In this document: positions 1 to 12,316 of the stretch, in pieces | How the letters are laid out: the number at the start of each line of letters is the position of its first letter | Position numbering within the stretch: the first letter of the stretch is position 1 | Source of the DNA: Allacma fusca | Lineage: Eukaryota; Arthropoda; Collembola; Symphypleona; Sminthuridae | DNA: 64,000 bases | Direction of reading: 5' to 3' | NCBI GenBank assembly: GCA_947179485.1 | Contig: OX359250.1 | Span: 5,415,661 to 5,479,660, forward strand | Notes under the pieces: model-generated | The model's database searches: none | Seen by the model: only the letters and a program-made list of their open reading frames with translations | Told to the model about the DNA's origin: nothing | Program-made: the position numbers and the translations under genes

Positions 1-3000
1 AGCAACAACGTGATGAAATCGAAGAATTAAAAAGACAACGAACGGCATATATTAATGTAACGGCAGCCGCTGCTGTGGCTGGACAAGCTGCTGCTGCTAC
101 TGCAGCGGAACAGATCTACTCAAATGTAAATCCACGGGACTCTTCTTTCCTAATGCCCATAATTTATTTTATTACTACTTAAAATTTTAGGGATTTTAAG
201 GAGTCGGAATTCTTCCAAGGGTTTATTTGTTATTTCTAATATGGGGGGGGGAGGATGAGTACAAAATAATTCAAATGTCCTCTCTTTTTTCAGCACCTCT
301 GGTCCGGGAAATGGTCAGTTAAAGATGAGACGACGAAGCTCTTGTGTGACCTCTCCGGCTCCACTGCCGCCGCTCAACAAGCTAACAATGGTCACATGAA
401 TGGTTATCATCATCACGTTCACCCATTCGTCGTAGACAGCCAGGTAACTCAATCGAGCATCTCTTGCATCCCTGGAGTACGGGGCACTCTCTTTATAGGG
501 AATTACTAGTGACACAATTATCCATGACATTTTAAATTCTGTGACCTCAGATTCCTACTAAAGGGATCTTAACTTGTCACCCATCATTATCAGTTAGATC
601 AGTCATTATCATTACCCTTTGAGTAATTACTTTTAATAAAAGTTGACTGCTCCCATTGGTTAGGATTATTCGATGGCAATAATTATTATTCTGAGGGAAT
701 GTCCGTCAAAATGTGTCAAAAAACTGGAGGAATAGCATTAGATTTTATTTGAATGATATTATATATATTTTTGATGTTATGTTTCTTAACGGTGACTCTC
801 TTCCTCCCATACAGGCACACTTCTCCCCAACGACAACAAACAGTTCAAGTAATAATAACAGTAGCAGTAACAACGGGACATCGAATCAACAAAACGAGAT
901 TTATGAGTCTATGAATGGCGGCTCTGCCAATTCGGGAAATAATCCCGCCGAGTCCGTCTACAACTCTGCAATTGGTGAGTTTGGATTTAAGTCTGACATG
1001 AATAATTATGACTGCTTTCTTTTGGGGGATATGGTAGCTAAATTATTATGATTTAAATGCGTCTAATTGTAAGGTTTCCCGAATGAAAAACCAGGTTTTT
1101 GAGGAGCTTGATAGGAGTTGGGAAATGGGAGGAGGTGGTTGTAGGTTGTGTCGTCGGAGTAGAGTAGCAGTAGAGCATTGAGTGAGGACAATTTGGGAGG
1201 GCTTAAGGTTAATTCGGATGGAATGGGAGCTCAAATATGTTAAGCCATCTTCTGGCTCTGAATCGTATCATTTAGACAAGTCTGAGTAATCAGCTTTGCT
1301 GCTTTATTTTTGCTTGTTGGAGGGCTTGCTAGGGCTTCCCTTAATTTGTGAACCAGCTTCGTCAGTATCAACTGATTGTGAGTTTTTCTTTAAATGGAGG
1401 GGGTGGGTTATGTTCGAGATGGTTTTTTTCTCATATTAAAATTATATATATATATATATATATATATTGATGAGATCCGCAATAATTATTATTGTGTTAA
1501 GAGCAATAATTATTATTTTAATCAATGCCTTATTTAAAATAATTATGGATATTTGACTTGTTTAGTACATGCTAAAAATTGTGCTCAAAACATGCTTAGT
1601 GTATATATATTTGCTATTAAAAAAATTGCATTGTATTTGCCCTACTGCTCGGCTCTGGGCTTGACTGTGAGTTGGGGCTCATTGGCTTGGTGATTTAATT
1701 TCTTGTACATAAATGGTCCAATACTTGAACTGTGAGCGACTGTCCCTACATTTTGGCTTATACACTACTGCATTGGAAATTATGTCGGTCTGGGTCCTGT
1801 CATTTAATCAATTTTTGGAACAGCTGGCTTTCACCCATGCATGATTTGTTTTGATTTGAGTCAGTCGTGTGACTTTTGCATGTTTTTGTTTAACTATAGG
1901 CTCCCTTACCACAGCCAACACGATTGAAGAGATCAGTGGTAAGTTTTATTTATATTTTTTTGAAAGTCAGATTTTTGCTTTGAATTTGCATGACACACAT
2001 TACTACCGAAAAGTAACGGTGTTCTGTTATAATAATTATTGCCTCTATTTTTATTTATTTTTTATATTTTTCCCTCTTGTTTCCCTTGAATTTATTAGAC
2101 GCCCAAAATAATAATTATACGACGTCATCGGCAAGTCTGAGTTTATTGGAGGAAAAATCCATACCTGTAACAATTGCCTCAACGACACAGTCAACCAGTT
2201 TAACTTTACTTCAGCCTGTTCATCAAATCTCAACTGGAGGTCAAGGTGGAGCTCAAAGTGGATACAGTTTACCCAGTTTTGGACAGTTTGGCTCTGTCAG
2301 TGGGGGTGTGTTATGTTTTGGCGTTTTGCTTCTTTGCTATTTTGTTTTGCATTACTTTTAGTTCTTTCTATGTATGTATCTACAGGTATTTGACTTACTT
2401 GGGTTGTGCATAGAATAGTTAACGCTAAAAAATTAAAATCTATATTGAGACTCAGTATTATTGTTTTTACGTATATTTGCGGGGAAAGGGCAAACCATAC
2501 TATGTAATGTATATAATTGATTGAGGGGCTAGCCGGGAATTATTTAATTGACTACTGATCATTTGGGAGAGTACTAATTTTTATTTGGATTTCCAGAGTA
2601 TGGATATGGAGGCTATCACGGGGCAGCACAATATGCTCCTCCGCCAACGCACTACGGCTCTTATTCGTACGGAACCGGCTTACTGAGTAAGTCACATATA
2701 ATTTATTTGTAAAGAGAACATGTATTAAAATATAAATGCTCCATAACCTGTAAAACAATCGGAATGAATTTCAAAGAATATTTTCTAACTGAAATCAATT
2801 TTTTAAAAATTATAACCAATATGGAAAAAGACCAGATCATTTTCAAAGGAGTTAAAAGATGATGCTTTTTTTTGTGTGTGTGTGTGAAAAAATTGTAAAT
2901 AAATTGTGTTTTTTGTATCTCTTCACAGGCACAAATTACCACACTAGTGCAGCCCCACACCACTTAACCCCGTCTTTAGCCCATTCCCCCAACTCACCGC

Positions 3001-3134
3001 CAATTTATGACCACCACCACGACAAGCTACTTTTGCACAAATCAATAGCTAGCCTCCCCACAAACTCTCCGCCAAACGGGTCCGGCAACAATGGCGGCTC
3101 TACGAATCTCAATACAATTGTAAAAGTTTTGTGA
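1..3134 (+). CDS. 3' part of an unrecognised low-complexity protein gene (7 exons seen)
   Basis: Seven exons join in consistent phase: 3-125, 294-443, 815-974, 1900-1938, 2099-2305, 2597-2686 and 2929-3134, all with GT-AG borders, giving 324 residues and a TGA at 3132-3134. The gene starts upstream of the window. The first visible residues (QQRDEIEELKRQR) look like the end of a coiled coil and run into an alanine-rich stretch. The rest is low complexity: His-rich, Ser/Asn-rich, a Tyr/Gly-rich segment (EYGYGGYHGAAQY), then Pro/His and Asn/Gly tracts, ending in IVKVL. Such tails are common in RNA-binding and transcription regulators, but no folded domain is visible and I do not name a family. 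A possible poly(A) signal, AATAAA, is at 3605-3610. The exon structure is well supported because all six junctions keep frame; identity is unknown. Confidence 0.8.
1442..1467. repeat. (TA)n microsatellite
   Basis: Uninterrupted TA dinucleotide run inside intron 3 of the first gene. Confidence 0.9.
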
Positions 3135-3258
3135 AATTAAACGTTTTGAATGCAAACAACGATTTTATTTATTTTATCTCTTTTTTAGAAAAAAAATATA
3201 TAAAAATTTTTCTCGAGGATGCAATTTTTTACTAGCAGTAATCTACAATACCGTTTTT

Positions 3259-3322
3259 ATTTATATATATATATATATATATATGTATATTCTACATATA
3301 TATGTATATATATATATATATA
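3259..3322. repeat. (TA)n microsatellite, interrupted
   Basis: Two TA runs separated by a short GTATATTCTACA-type interruption, just downstream of the stop codon of the first gene and probably in its 3' UTR. Confidence 0.85.
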
Positions 3323-3610
3323 TGAGTAACTGTAAACAAGATTTTAATTTAGCTGTACTTGAGTATGATGAGTACGTATACATTATGTGTAGGTAAAGCA
3401 TATTTTTAGTTACCATGTTTTTTTCATATACCAAAGTTGAACGAATTAAGTCAAATGTGTACAATTTGCAGGAATTTATTTCTCTCTTTTCATTTGTTAC
3501 CACGTAACTTATTTAGAATTATTACAGTATAATTACATTTAAAGCTAACAGCAAGAATTTTGGTGGTGGACAATCGAGTGTGTGTGTAAATGCGGGGAAA
3601 AAACAATAAA

Positions 3611-6600
3611 AACATGTCTTTGTCTTTAGTAATAATTTATGCAAAAACCTGCTCTCCCTCACAATCCGACACAGTTTTAATTCCTACATAGACGTCATTT
3701 GTCCATCAGCACCTTTCAGCTGGAAATAATCGCACACTTCGATTCCATAGCTACATACGTCCAAGGTCCCATAGTTTGAACTTCCGACTCATTTTACCAA
3801 ATAAAAAAAAATTTATATGATCTTTCCTGGCTCCTGGCTTTCAATTATCTGACTACCATATTTTGTGTGATGATATTCTAACAACCAATACATAATTATA
3901 GAAATCCCAATTGTGGATTTGAAAATAGCCAGTCACTCACTTTGCTGTAGGAGGTTGATGACACAAGTCTTGTAAGAAATTATTTAAGGAAGCTTTATTA
4001 CTCCTGTTGAATACCTAGAATGACAGAGAGGAGTTGACCAAAAAGAAGAACGACGAAAATTAACATTTTGACCGAAACTACTATGTATGAAATTTGGAAT
4101 AGAACTCTATCATTAATTAAATAAAACGATATAGCATTGTATTACCGGAATAAAAATGAGCCATAATGCATTAAAGATCCATAAATGTCTGTATTTCCAA
4201 TCCCTAAACCAAGAAGGTCTGAATCCTCAGTAGCTTACATTTTACAATGATTATGACTATGGACATATTTAAACAAAAAAAAAGGTAATAATTTCATTCC
4301 CACATTTAATTTTACTTTAGCATCAATAGAGAGCCTACATCTGAAGTTCATGCATTTAAGATTCCCACTGAAACTTAACCTGACATTCGGGACTCCGTAA
4401 AAATGAAACTAAATGAAATTAGAACAAATGTTCAAGATAAATTATGGACCCTTACTTGACTAGAATGTCTAAAATAAATGTTTTAGAGTGGTCTCAAAAC
4501 CTAGAGCTAAGACATTCATTTGTAAACATAACCAGCTAGCAAAATTTCTTGGTCTTGGTTCATTGTTGTTGTAAAAACACAAAATAAGTATCTACATTGA
4601 GCATACATACAAGTCAAAATACAAAGTAGCGCAAGGTACAGATTCTAAAGTAAAGTACTAGGAGCATTTTATCAAAATACGAAAACAAAATGTTTTATTT
4701 TAAATGCAAACCATCTGTGAATATTTATCATGACAGGGGCAATATCTGTAGAGTTGTAATCATATTTGGATTTTCAGTAAATTATTTTATTTCAAACAAC
4801 AAATTTAATGACAATAACAGTAAGACAATACACAATAGTTTACTTTCAGTCTTCAGGGGCTCAAAATATACGTAATTATTTTCAATTACTGTATTTCAAC
4901 AACTGCATAAATATCTATGTAATGAATAATGGAAAAAGACGTGTAGTTTTTTGATGGCCCTTGTTATAGCAGGGACCTTTTTTTTACCTGTACCGTAATA
5001 ATTATTTGCAGTCACCTCTTCACGTTTAATAATATTTTTTAATTAATTTATTTTGTTTACGAATTTTAAAAAAAAACATTCAATTCTTTGTAATTTTATT
5101 AATGCGATAATGAGAGGGTTGTCAGGGCAGGGTGTAAGGCCAAATCCACCATTAATAAATCTACTTCTATGTATCTATTTCGAAAACAGCATAGCTCTGC
5201 AATGATAAATACTAGAGTTTAGAATAATAGTTGGATTTTGGATCAAAAGTCGGTTTGGTTGTAGCTTGTAGTAGTTTCTGAAACAATAGATGTGAATAAC
5301 TCTGAAATACGCTATCGTCCATAAGTTTCACCTCACCTTACCTCACTACACGGATTTTATAATAGATATTATTTACGTATTTAGTAAATAATTGGGGAAT
5401 TGTCCTATTTGGATAACCAATAGGTAGGCTTGACGTTGATACAGTTCAAATAATAACTGATATATATACATACATGCAAATCCTCATTAAAACATGCAAA
5501 TATTCTCCAAATACATAAATGCTGAAAAACTGAAAAAGTGACCATCGCATCGTTTCTCCTTCATATTATTTTAAGACGTATATTTAGAAATGTTTTGTGC
5601 AGTAATTTGTTTTTTGAAAAATCAATTTCAGTGATTATTCGAAGGTAATACTAATTCCTGAAAAATAAATATGTACATGATGATATATCTGCGGAATGTA
5701 GACTACTGAGAATGACTATCAGAACAGTTGATATTCTGTGCTTTAATCAAAATCTTAAAGAGTTAAATAATTGTTCTAACAATTATTAGATGGGAAGTGG
5801 ATACAAATCAACCCTATATGGAGTTGTCTTTGAGAAGAAACGTATCTATCAATCTTTCAGGGAGCCAGTAAAACTGAATTCCTACTCAGTTCATGCTTTA
5901 TATATGCAAATATAATGTATTTATACTACTTATAATAGTGTGAGTATGACAGTACAATTTTTATTAAAATGAAGAAATAGATAACAAACACGTGCTATTC
6001 GGATCTCTTTTCAGGATTAACATTCTACAGAATGTCAATTCTTCTACATTTATTCAGACATAACAAATAATATATGGAGCAGTTATTTTAAATAACAACA
6101 AATTTATACAAATAATTTTGTTTGTTGTCAGCTTTGTAGTGTTTACCAGCCTGAAAGCCCATATAATTAATTTCAGTTTATAAGGCATAATTGATAGCTG
6201 ACAACAAAATTTAGTAAACCTTTTGGACACTGCCGGACAGAATGTTAACCCTGAAACTCTACCACCAACTATTTTTAATGAATTTAAAAAACACAAAACT
6301 AAGGAGACATGCTGGAAAGTCCTTATAACTCCCCCATAATAACCTCTCAAAAGTGTTCATGTACGGGGAGTTTTGTATCCCCCGTCTCCCCCTAGCTCAC
6401 ATGTATTGGGAGAACGATAATCCCCCATACTGTATTGTCAAGGAAGTTCTTTTTCAGATTTAAAAAACTTGTTTCTAGGTTGGGAATAATAATTGTGTTT
6501 AAAATCGTCAAAAAACGGGAGGTAAAGTTTTCATGAGATATTTCAAATTTTTATTCCGGTCAATATGTACATACATACATACTTTCTCAAACTACAAACG

Positions 6601-6706
6601 AGATTCAACAATGGATCCATTCAACAAGTGTCTAATTTAAGAATTGTGGACATGGCCCGTCAGACCAGCGGGGAAGGTGGGGTAAATTCATCAATCATCA
6701 GGAGCA
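3611..6706. other. AT-rich non-coding stretch
   Basis: No open frame here shows coding character or paired splice sites. I see no tandem array and no clear terminal inverted repeats. Probably intergenic. Confidence 0.5.
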
Positions 6707-6879
6707 AAGATGGACCGTGTCCGGCCAACTGCCACCCCCACAACTGCCACCGCGGCCAACTGCCACTAGGCCAACTGCCCTCTGACCAACTGCCACCACC
6801 TCACGAATTCGCGGCCAACTGCCCCTAAGCCCAACTGCCCCTAGGCCAACTGCCTCATAATTCCTCAAGTTACATTACA

Positions 6880-7340
6880 AAATCCTATGCTCAGTCACAT
6901 TTTACAGTCCTATGCTCAGTCACATGTTAAAGTCCTATGCTCAGTTACATGTTACAGTCCTATGCTCAGTTACATGTTACAGTCCTATGCTCAGTCACAT
7001 GTTAAAGTCCTATGCTCAGTCACATGTTACAGTCCTATGCTCAGTCACATGTTACAGTCCTATGCTCAGTCACATTATAAAGTCCTATGCTCAGTCACAT
7101 GTTACAGTCCTATGCTCAGTCACATGTTAAAGTCCTATGCTCAGTTACATGTTAAAGTCCTATGCTCAGTCACATTATACAGTCCTACGCTCAGTCACAT
7201 GTTTACAGTCCTATGCTCAGTCACATGTTAAAGTCCTATGCTCAGTCACATGTTACAGTCCTATGCTCAGTCACATTATAAAGTCCTATGCTCAGTCACA
7301 TTATAAACTCCTATGCTCAGTCACGTTATAAAATCATATA
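6880..7340. repeat. 25-bp minisatellite, about 18 copies
   Basis: Head-to-tail repeats of a 25-bp unit with core CCTATGCTCAGTCACATGTT. Copies differ at a few positions (GTTAC, GTTAA or TTATA at the unit end). It is translated by chance into repetitive open frames that are not genes. Confidence 0.95.
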
Positions 7341-7365
7341 CTCGGTATTTGACATGTACATTTAC

Positions 7366-7468
7366 ATTGGTCTCTAACATGTACATTAGCATGGGTCTAT
7401 ATCATGTGCATTAGCATGCGTCTCTACCATGTGCATTAGCATGCGCCTCTACCATGTGCATTAGCATG
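7366..7468. repeat. Second minisatellite, about 25 bp, 4-5 copies
   Basis: Repeats of a unit with core CATGTGCATTAGCATGCG, immediately after the first array and inside the same composite element. Unrelated in sequence to the first array although the period is the same. Confidence 0.8.
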
Positions 7469-8158
7469 AGACTTTAACAATGAAAGTGGCAGTTGGTCAT
7501 GGTGGCAGTAGGCCAGGGGGCAGTTGGCCAAAATTTTCAGTTTTAAAGAAAGGGGCAATTGGCCTGGTGGCGGTTGGCCTAGTGGCAGTTGACCCGGTGG
7601 CAGTTGGCCGCGGTGGCAGTTTTGTAGGTGGCAGTTGGCCTAACATCAAGATGGACACGAGAGTTTATTACCACGCCATTTCTTCATGGAGGGTCTAGTG
7701 TTCAATATTCAAATAATTATTGTATTTCGTAGCGATGACCGCAGTAAATTTTAACGGAATACTGGAGAGCCTAGGCATTTTTATGATTTTAAGAGATATT
7801 TCTCTCTGAAGGACCTTAATCAGCACATACGATTGGAGCAGGAGAACTGTAAACGTATAATCCGGAATCGGTGAGAAGTTCTTCCTGATTTGAACTTGTA
7901 AGATATTCAATGATTCAATCACTATCATTATTCGAACTTCATTGTCTGATAGAAATAATAAATATTATAGATCGATTGATTGCTTGATTTAGTTATTTAG
8001 ATTTAGTTGGCAAGTCATACATAGAAATAAACCCATGATTTCCAATGACGGACAACAAAGATCACTGCCAACAGTCAACTCTCCCTACAACTTACACCAT
8101 GTTCTAACCTTGATTTCTGCAGGGTATCTGTAAATAATGCGACCACATCTTTCGCTGT

Positions 8159-8311
8159 CTATAAAATGTTTTGGACGCCACCTGAACTATTGATTTTTCC
8201 CAATGTGATCTTCACACAACTCCATACAAGTTCAATGGGATTCAGTTCATTATAGGCCACCGGAAGCCACAGAACTTTAATATTCTTCCCAGATTTCTCT
8301 ATAATGTTGCC
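8159..8311 (-). pseudogene. Tc1/mariner-type transposase relic
   Basis: On the minus strand a short frame reads VLWLPVAYNELNPIELVW and ends at a TAG at 8159-8161. This matches the region around the last catalytic acidic residue of IS630/Tc1/mariner DDE transposases, where the LNPIE-W block is typical. The frame is closed just upstream and nothing else of the enzyme is readable, so it is a dead fragment. The position of the glutamate in NPIE is seen in the sequence; the family assignment rests on the known motif. Confidence 0.6.
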
Positions 8312-8581
8312 TATCATACTGCGTAATGTTTCTCAGAGAATTAAATGAAATGATTTTTTGGTGAATTTTACGATCCTCAGGTATTTTAACATCTTGAAGG
8401 CTAAAGATTCGATTTCTTGCTTTCTTCAATACTATTTTCCTTTCATTTTTTAGCATTATTAAAGAGTAACGATAAGATTATTGGATTGCAAACATTTAGG
8501 GAAAGTGGATGTTATTTTTAAAATTGAAAAAAAATAAAATAGATTACAAACGAAAATGCAGAATTAGAAGAAGACAATACC

Positions 8582-8620
8582 TGTCAAATTACTAAGAAAT
8601 TACTTCTTAGTAATTTGACA
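8582..8620. repeat. Perfect 17-bp hairpin
   Basis: Arms TGTCAAATTACTAAGAA (8582-8598) and its exact reverse complement (8604-8620) around a 5-base loop. No function is apparent; it may be what is left of a small inverted-repeat element. Confidence 0.85.
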
Positions 8621-9465
8621 ATCATGATTTTTAAATTTGGTCTAAACGATGTCTTATTACCATGCGGAAATAAAACGTGGGGCTGTTTCATGGGTGCTGT
8701 CAAATAAATAATTTGTGGAGAAATTAGCATCATCAACAAAATCAGTAAAATCAGGATAATAATAAAAGCAAGACATATAAAAGATCAAGGTGCAATAAAA
8801 ATTAAAGAGGTGTATTAAAGATGTCACTTTTAAAAGACAAGAATGACATATGGTAAAACAAGGAAAGCTTAAAAAGGGTTCTCTAGAATTCATTAACTTC
8901 TAGACCATAGCGATCTCAAAATCACAAGCACATATGAAGTTGTAGAACCTATGAATGTTGTATTCCATGTACAGGATGTCTATATAATAGAAGTATAAAT
9001 AATAAATCAAATAATTAAATGAATTTTATTATGTCACAATTGTTCCATTCAACAATCCGGCTCAAAAGCGGTTCCAAGTTGTGAATACCCGGTCGTGTAT
9101 CCTCATACCCGAATGTTCTGAAAAAATTTAAATAAACTACTACAGCACTTACTTGAGTGGTTGCATAGGTATAGCATTTTAACATCCAATTAATAAAATA
9201 TCTTCAGGGGACCATTTGGTCTTCATGTCGGGACGTCATTAATGGAAAACCTCCCAGGGGTTATGTACACATGCCTCTTTAGGTTCAACTAATGGTAAGT
9301 ATTGGCGATACAGAGCACAAGGAATCCTCTTAATCATGACATATTCAACACTGAACATGCTTTCTCAATGATAGGGAACCTTATCTAAATCAACGATGAA
9401 ATTCGAGAGCTGAACCGGCTAAAAACCACGATTATAATAGATTCAATATGATGCTGCTTTTTTGG

Positions 9466-9490
9466 TTGTGTGTGTGTGTGTGTGTGTGTG
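9466..9490. repeat. (TG)n microsatellite
   Basis: Uninterrupted TG dinucleotide run. Confidence 0.9.
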
Positions 9491-10446
9491 AACGCGACAG
9501 GGCTTCAGTAAAATATTTTAATCGTAGCAGTCGAATCGTTCATACAATAATAATCGGAGGCTTTCTAGCAATTCAGCCATGCTTGCAGTGCTCCATTATT
9601 AGTATTTGGAATGAATGACTCCGATTCCAAGCCCTGTGTAGAGGGCTTTTCTACGAGTCACTTTTATGTTAAGCTTAGTTCACACGGGGAAGATGCTCCA
9701 ATATGTAACAGAGCCGGGCCAAAGCCATTTCAGAGGCTCCATGCCGGGATGTATCCGTCAGACCCGTACTATTTTTGTATTTCCTGAAAACAGCTATTAA
9801 TTTAAACACTAATATTTGGATTGTTCTGCTGAGCTACGTCCCTCCTTAAAAATCATGTAGAAAGTTTACACCAGTGTACTGTCAGCAAAACCATTGGCTG
9901 CGTATACATTTGTAAATTACATGTCTTTTGGAAGTTCTGGATCTTCCCGGTATTTTTTGTGTGTAGGAATAAGTTTCTTTCTTGATTCAGTAGACAGGGA
10001 ATTTCTCCTGTACTAACGTCCTGCCTCATTGAAACAAGTGTCGTGGGTTGGTCTCCCACAATATGAATATATGTAACTAAAGTGCCCCACTATATAAAGG
10101 GAAGAATAAGGTCATGCCTCTCAGCTTGTACTAATATTGACATAATCCTGTCGTTCAAATATTTTAACACTCTCAGAGAGAGAGAGAGAGGTTTCAAATT
10201 TCACAGTAATTTCGTAATCCAGCACCATTCAAAGATTTGGATTAAATTTACGTAACTTACAAGAAGTGCTGGTTAGGAAGGAGTTACTTAAGACGTGGGA
10301 ATCACTCGATTCTGTTTAAAGACTGCGCACTGATGCCTATATATGACCATCCATGATATATGACTAAAACCGAGACTTGCGAAATAATACCCCCAAGTTG
10401 TACTATTTAGTGCAATACGATATCAATTTCTTTGATTTCCCCACAG

Positions 10447-10614
10447 ACATCCAATTCTTCGGAGGAAGGAGACCTGTATGAGTGTTTCTCAATGTCTGTA
10501 GATCCTCGTGGAAAGGTACGGATCATCCTGCAATCTCCGAGGTTTCCAGCAACGTTCCCTCCCAACAATTTCCACTGTGTTTCAAAAAATCAAATGGGAC
10601 ATGTCATTATGGAG
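10447..10614 (+). CDS. Candidate exon, CUB-like domain start
   Basis: A 168-bp open segment (56 codons, phase 0 at both ends) lies between a good acceptor (TTTCCCCACAG) and a good donor (GTGAGT). It reads CFSMSVDPRGKVRII, then LQSPRFPATFPPNNFHC. The spacing Cys, then SP-x-FP-x-x-(F/Y)P-x-N, then Cys is the usual opening of a CUB domain, an extracellular module. A possible next exon of 31 bp at 11589-11619 (acceptor GATTACAG, donor GTAAGT) keeps frame but ends in phase 1. No start, stop or further exons were found, so the host gene is unknown. Confidence 0.5.
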
Positions 10615-11687
10615 GTGAGTAGGTAGGTGGGAGTAATGGGACGCTGATTAAGATGAGTGCCACGTACAGAGGGTGACCACAGTAGTTTACCTCCCTCTAT
10701 CTCAATTATAGGATTTACTTTAAGAGGTTTCATCAAATCTATGATCGTCAGCATCAGCCCCAAACAAAAACCCCTGGCACGAGAGACAAAAATGTGGTGA
10801 GGGATGTAAATAAAGCAAACAATTTTATTCCCGATGACAACTCTTTGAAACAAATAATAAACTTGAGCGTCATATTCTCTATCAATCCTCACCACAGGCA
10901 CCTATCAGATGACCGTTCAAAATTTGCTTTAAAAAATACTTGTGTACGAATTAACAGTTGTTGTTAATTTCGACACTCTTAGAACGTTTATCGTGTGCGA
11001 CTCCTGTTGACCCAAATATTGACCGTGGGTAATGAAATATCCTCCATTGTTTTTTAAACTGATCGGGTCATCTGCTGACCTCAGGAAGTCAATATAGAGG
11101 TCGCATATAATTAAACACACGGAAACATCTATATACGGAGACTATTTGGAATTTCCGAACGTGCAAATAATAAAGTACGAATATTTATTTTAATTACTAC
11201 CGCAATTCAGCCAAGTAGACATCAAAACATACACAATACAGTGCCACAAACATTATGCAATTATTAAAGTAAACAACTCAAACATAATTAGCGAGCAGAT
11301 TTTACAGGAAAATAACGAGTAAAATTGTCCTACAAAATTTCACACAAAACACATTTGAATGCGCAAATCCTGTTAAATTTTATGGGCGCCAAAACTGTTG
11401 CACAAACCTTCGGGGTACGAAGTTTTCTCACTATTCTAGCGAAATAGTCTCTCTACTGAAATAAGAAAGCTTGCTAATAATGAATAAGAATGGAATAAAT
11501 TCATTCTAAACCATTGGATCGTATTCCGCCAAGCTGAATTTTGCACGAAGGTTTTGATGGCTTTGTACTTTTGTTCTGCGGATTACAGGGCGGCTGTCTT
11601 GTGGAACATTTCAAACAAAGTAAGTTAAACTCATTGTGAGCACTCCAGTGGGGACCCGGCACACGACTATCAGTTTAAAAGCAGGAC

Positions 11688-11830
11688 AGTTCTACTCCCT
11701 CTATAAGGGATGCCCTTATAAGGAATGTCGGAACGGGCTCGGGCCTTTCAGTCCCAAATCCAGTTTACCCAATGCTGAAGACTATGTATGTACATATATG
11801 CATGCATTTAAGGTATAATGTTTACAAGGG
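11688..11830. repeat. Diverged relative of the 27.6-kb pogo-like MITE
   Basis: Shares blocks such as TATAAGGGATGCCCTTATAAG and TTTACCCAATGCT with the element at 27625-27802. The terminal repeats are not clearly preserved. Confidence 0.4.
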
Positions 11831-12316
11831 AGAAAATGTTTATCAATCCCGTGTGCATCTTTCATAGTGGGAGTACACCTTAAAGGCCTGGGAGTAAACG
11901 CATCCATGGAGTAATAATTACTATTTTTTAATGCCGAAACGGGCTATCCGATGAGAACCTTTTAATACAAAGAATGAGAGCTTGATTTAATTGAATTGGG
12001 AATTGAGTTTCAGGAGAAAGCATTAATCTCCTTGGTTTTTAAATCGATGGGGATTTACGACGACTGCCAGGTATTTATACGACCATGGCAGGGACTTTAC
12101 TGTCATTGAGGAGAAAGACACGTTGCTGAATCCTCCTGTCAACTCCGAGTGAGCTTCTTTTATAACTCGAATCAAACCGAAATTCATTGAGCCGTGGAAC
12201 ATCATTTGAAGAGTTCAGGTTCATCCTTCCCGACACTTGTCTTCATAGCATAGTCCGTGAGACAAGATCCCTACACTCTAAAATTTTTGTTCTACAAGTG
12301 TTTATCCATTAAAAGT

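Larger units (their letters stand above)
6716..7647. mobile_element. Composite foldback element with tandem arrays, possibly hAT-like
   Basis: The left side (6723-6855) is an array of GGCCAACTGCC-type units. The right side (7485-7640) carries the reverse complement, GGCAGTTGGCC-type units. Between them lie two 25-bp minisatellites. The nine bases AAGATGGAC occur directly at 6707-6715 and 7648-7656, consistent with an 8-9 bp target duplication. The outermost few bases of the two ends match poorly, so the exact borders and the superfamily are uncertain. No transposase is encoded. Confidence 0.55.

Noticed and set aside
6880..7340. CRISPR-like array of 25-bp repeats
   Set aside because: Repeats are head to tail with no spacers between them, in eukaryotic DNA; it is a minisatellite.
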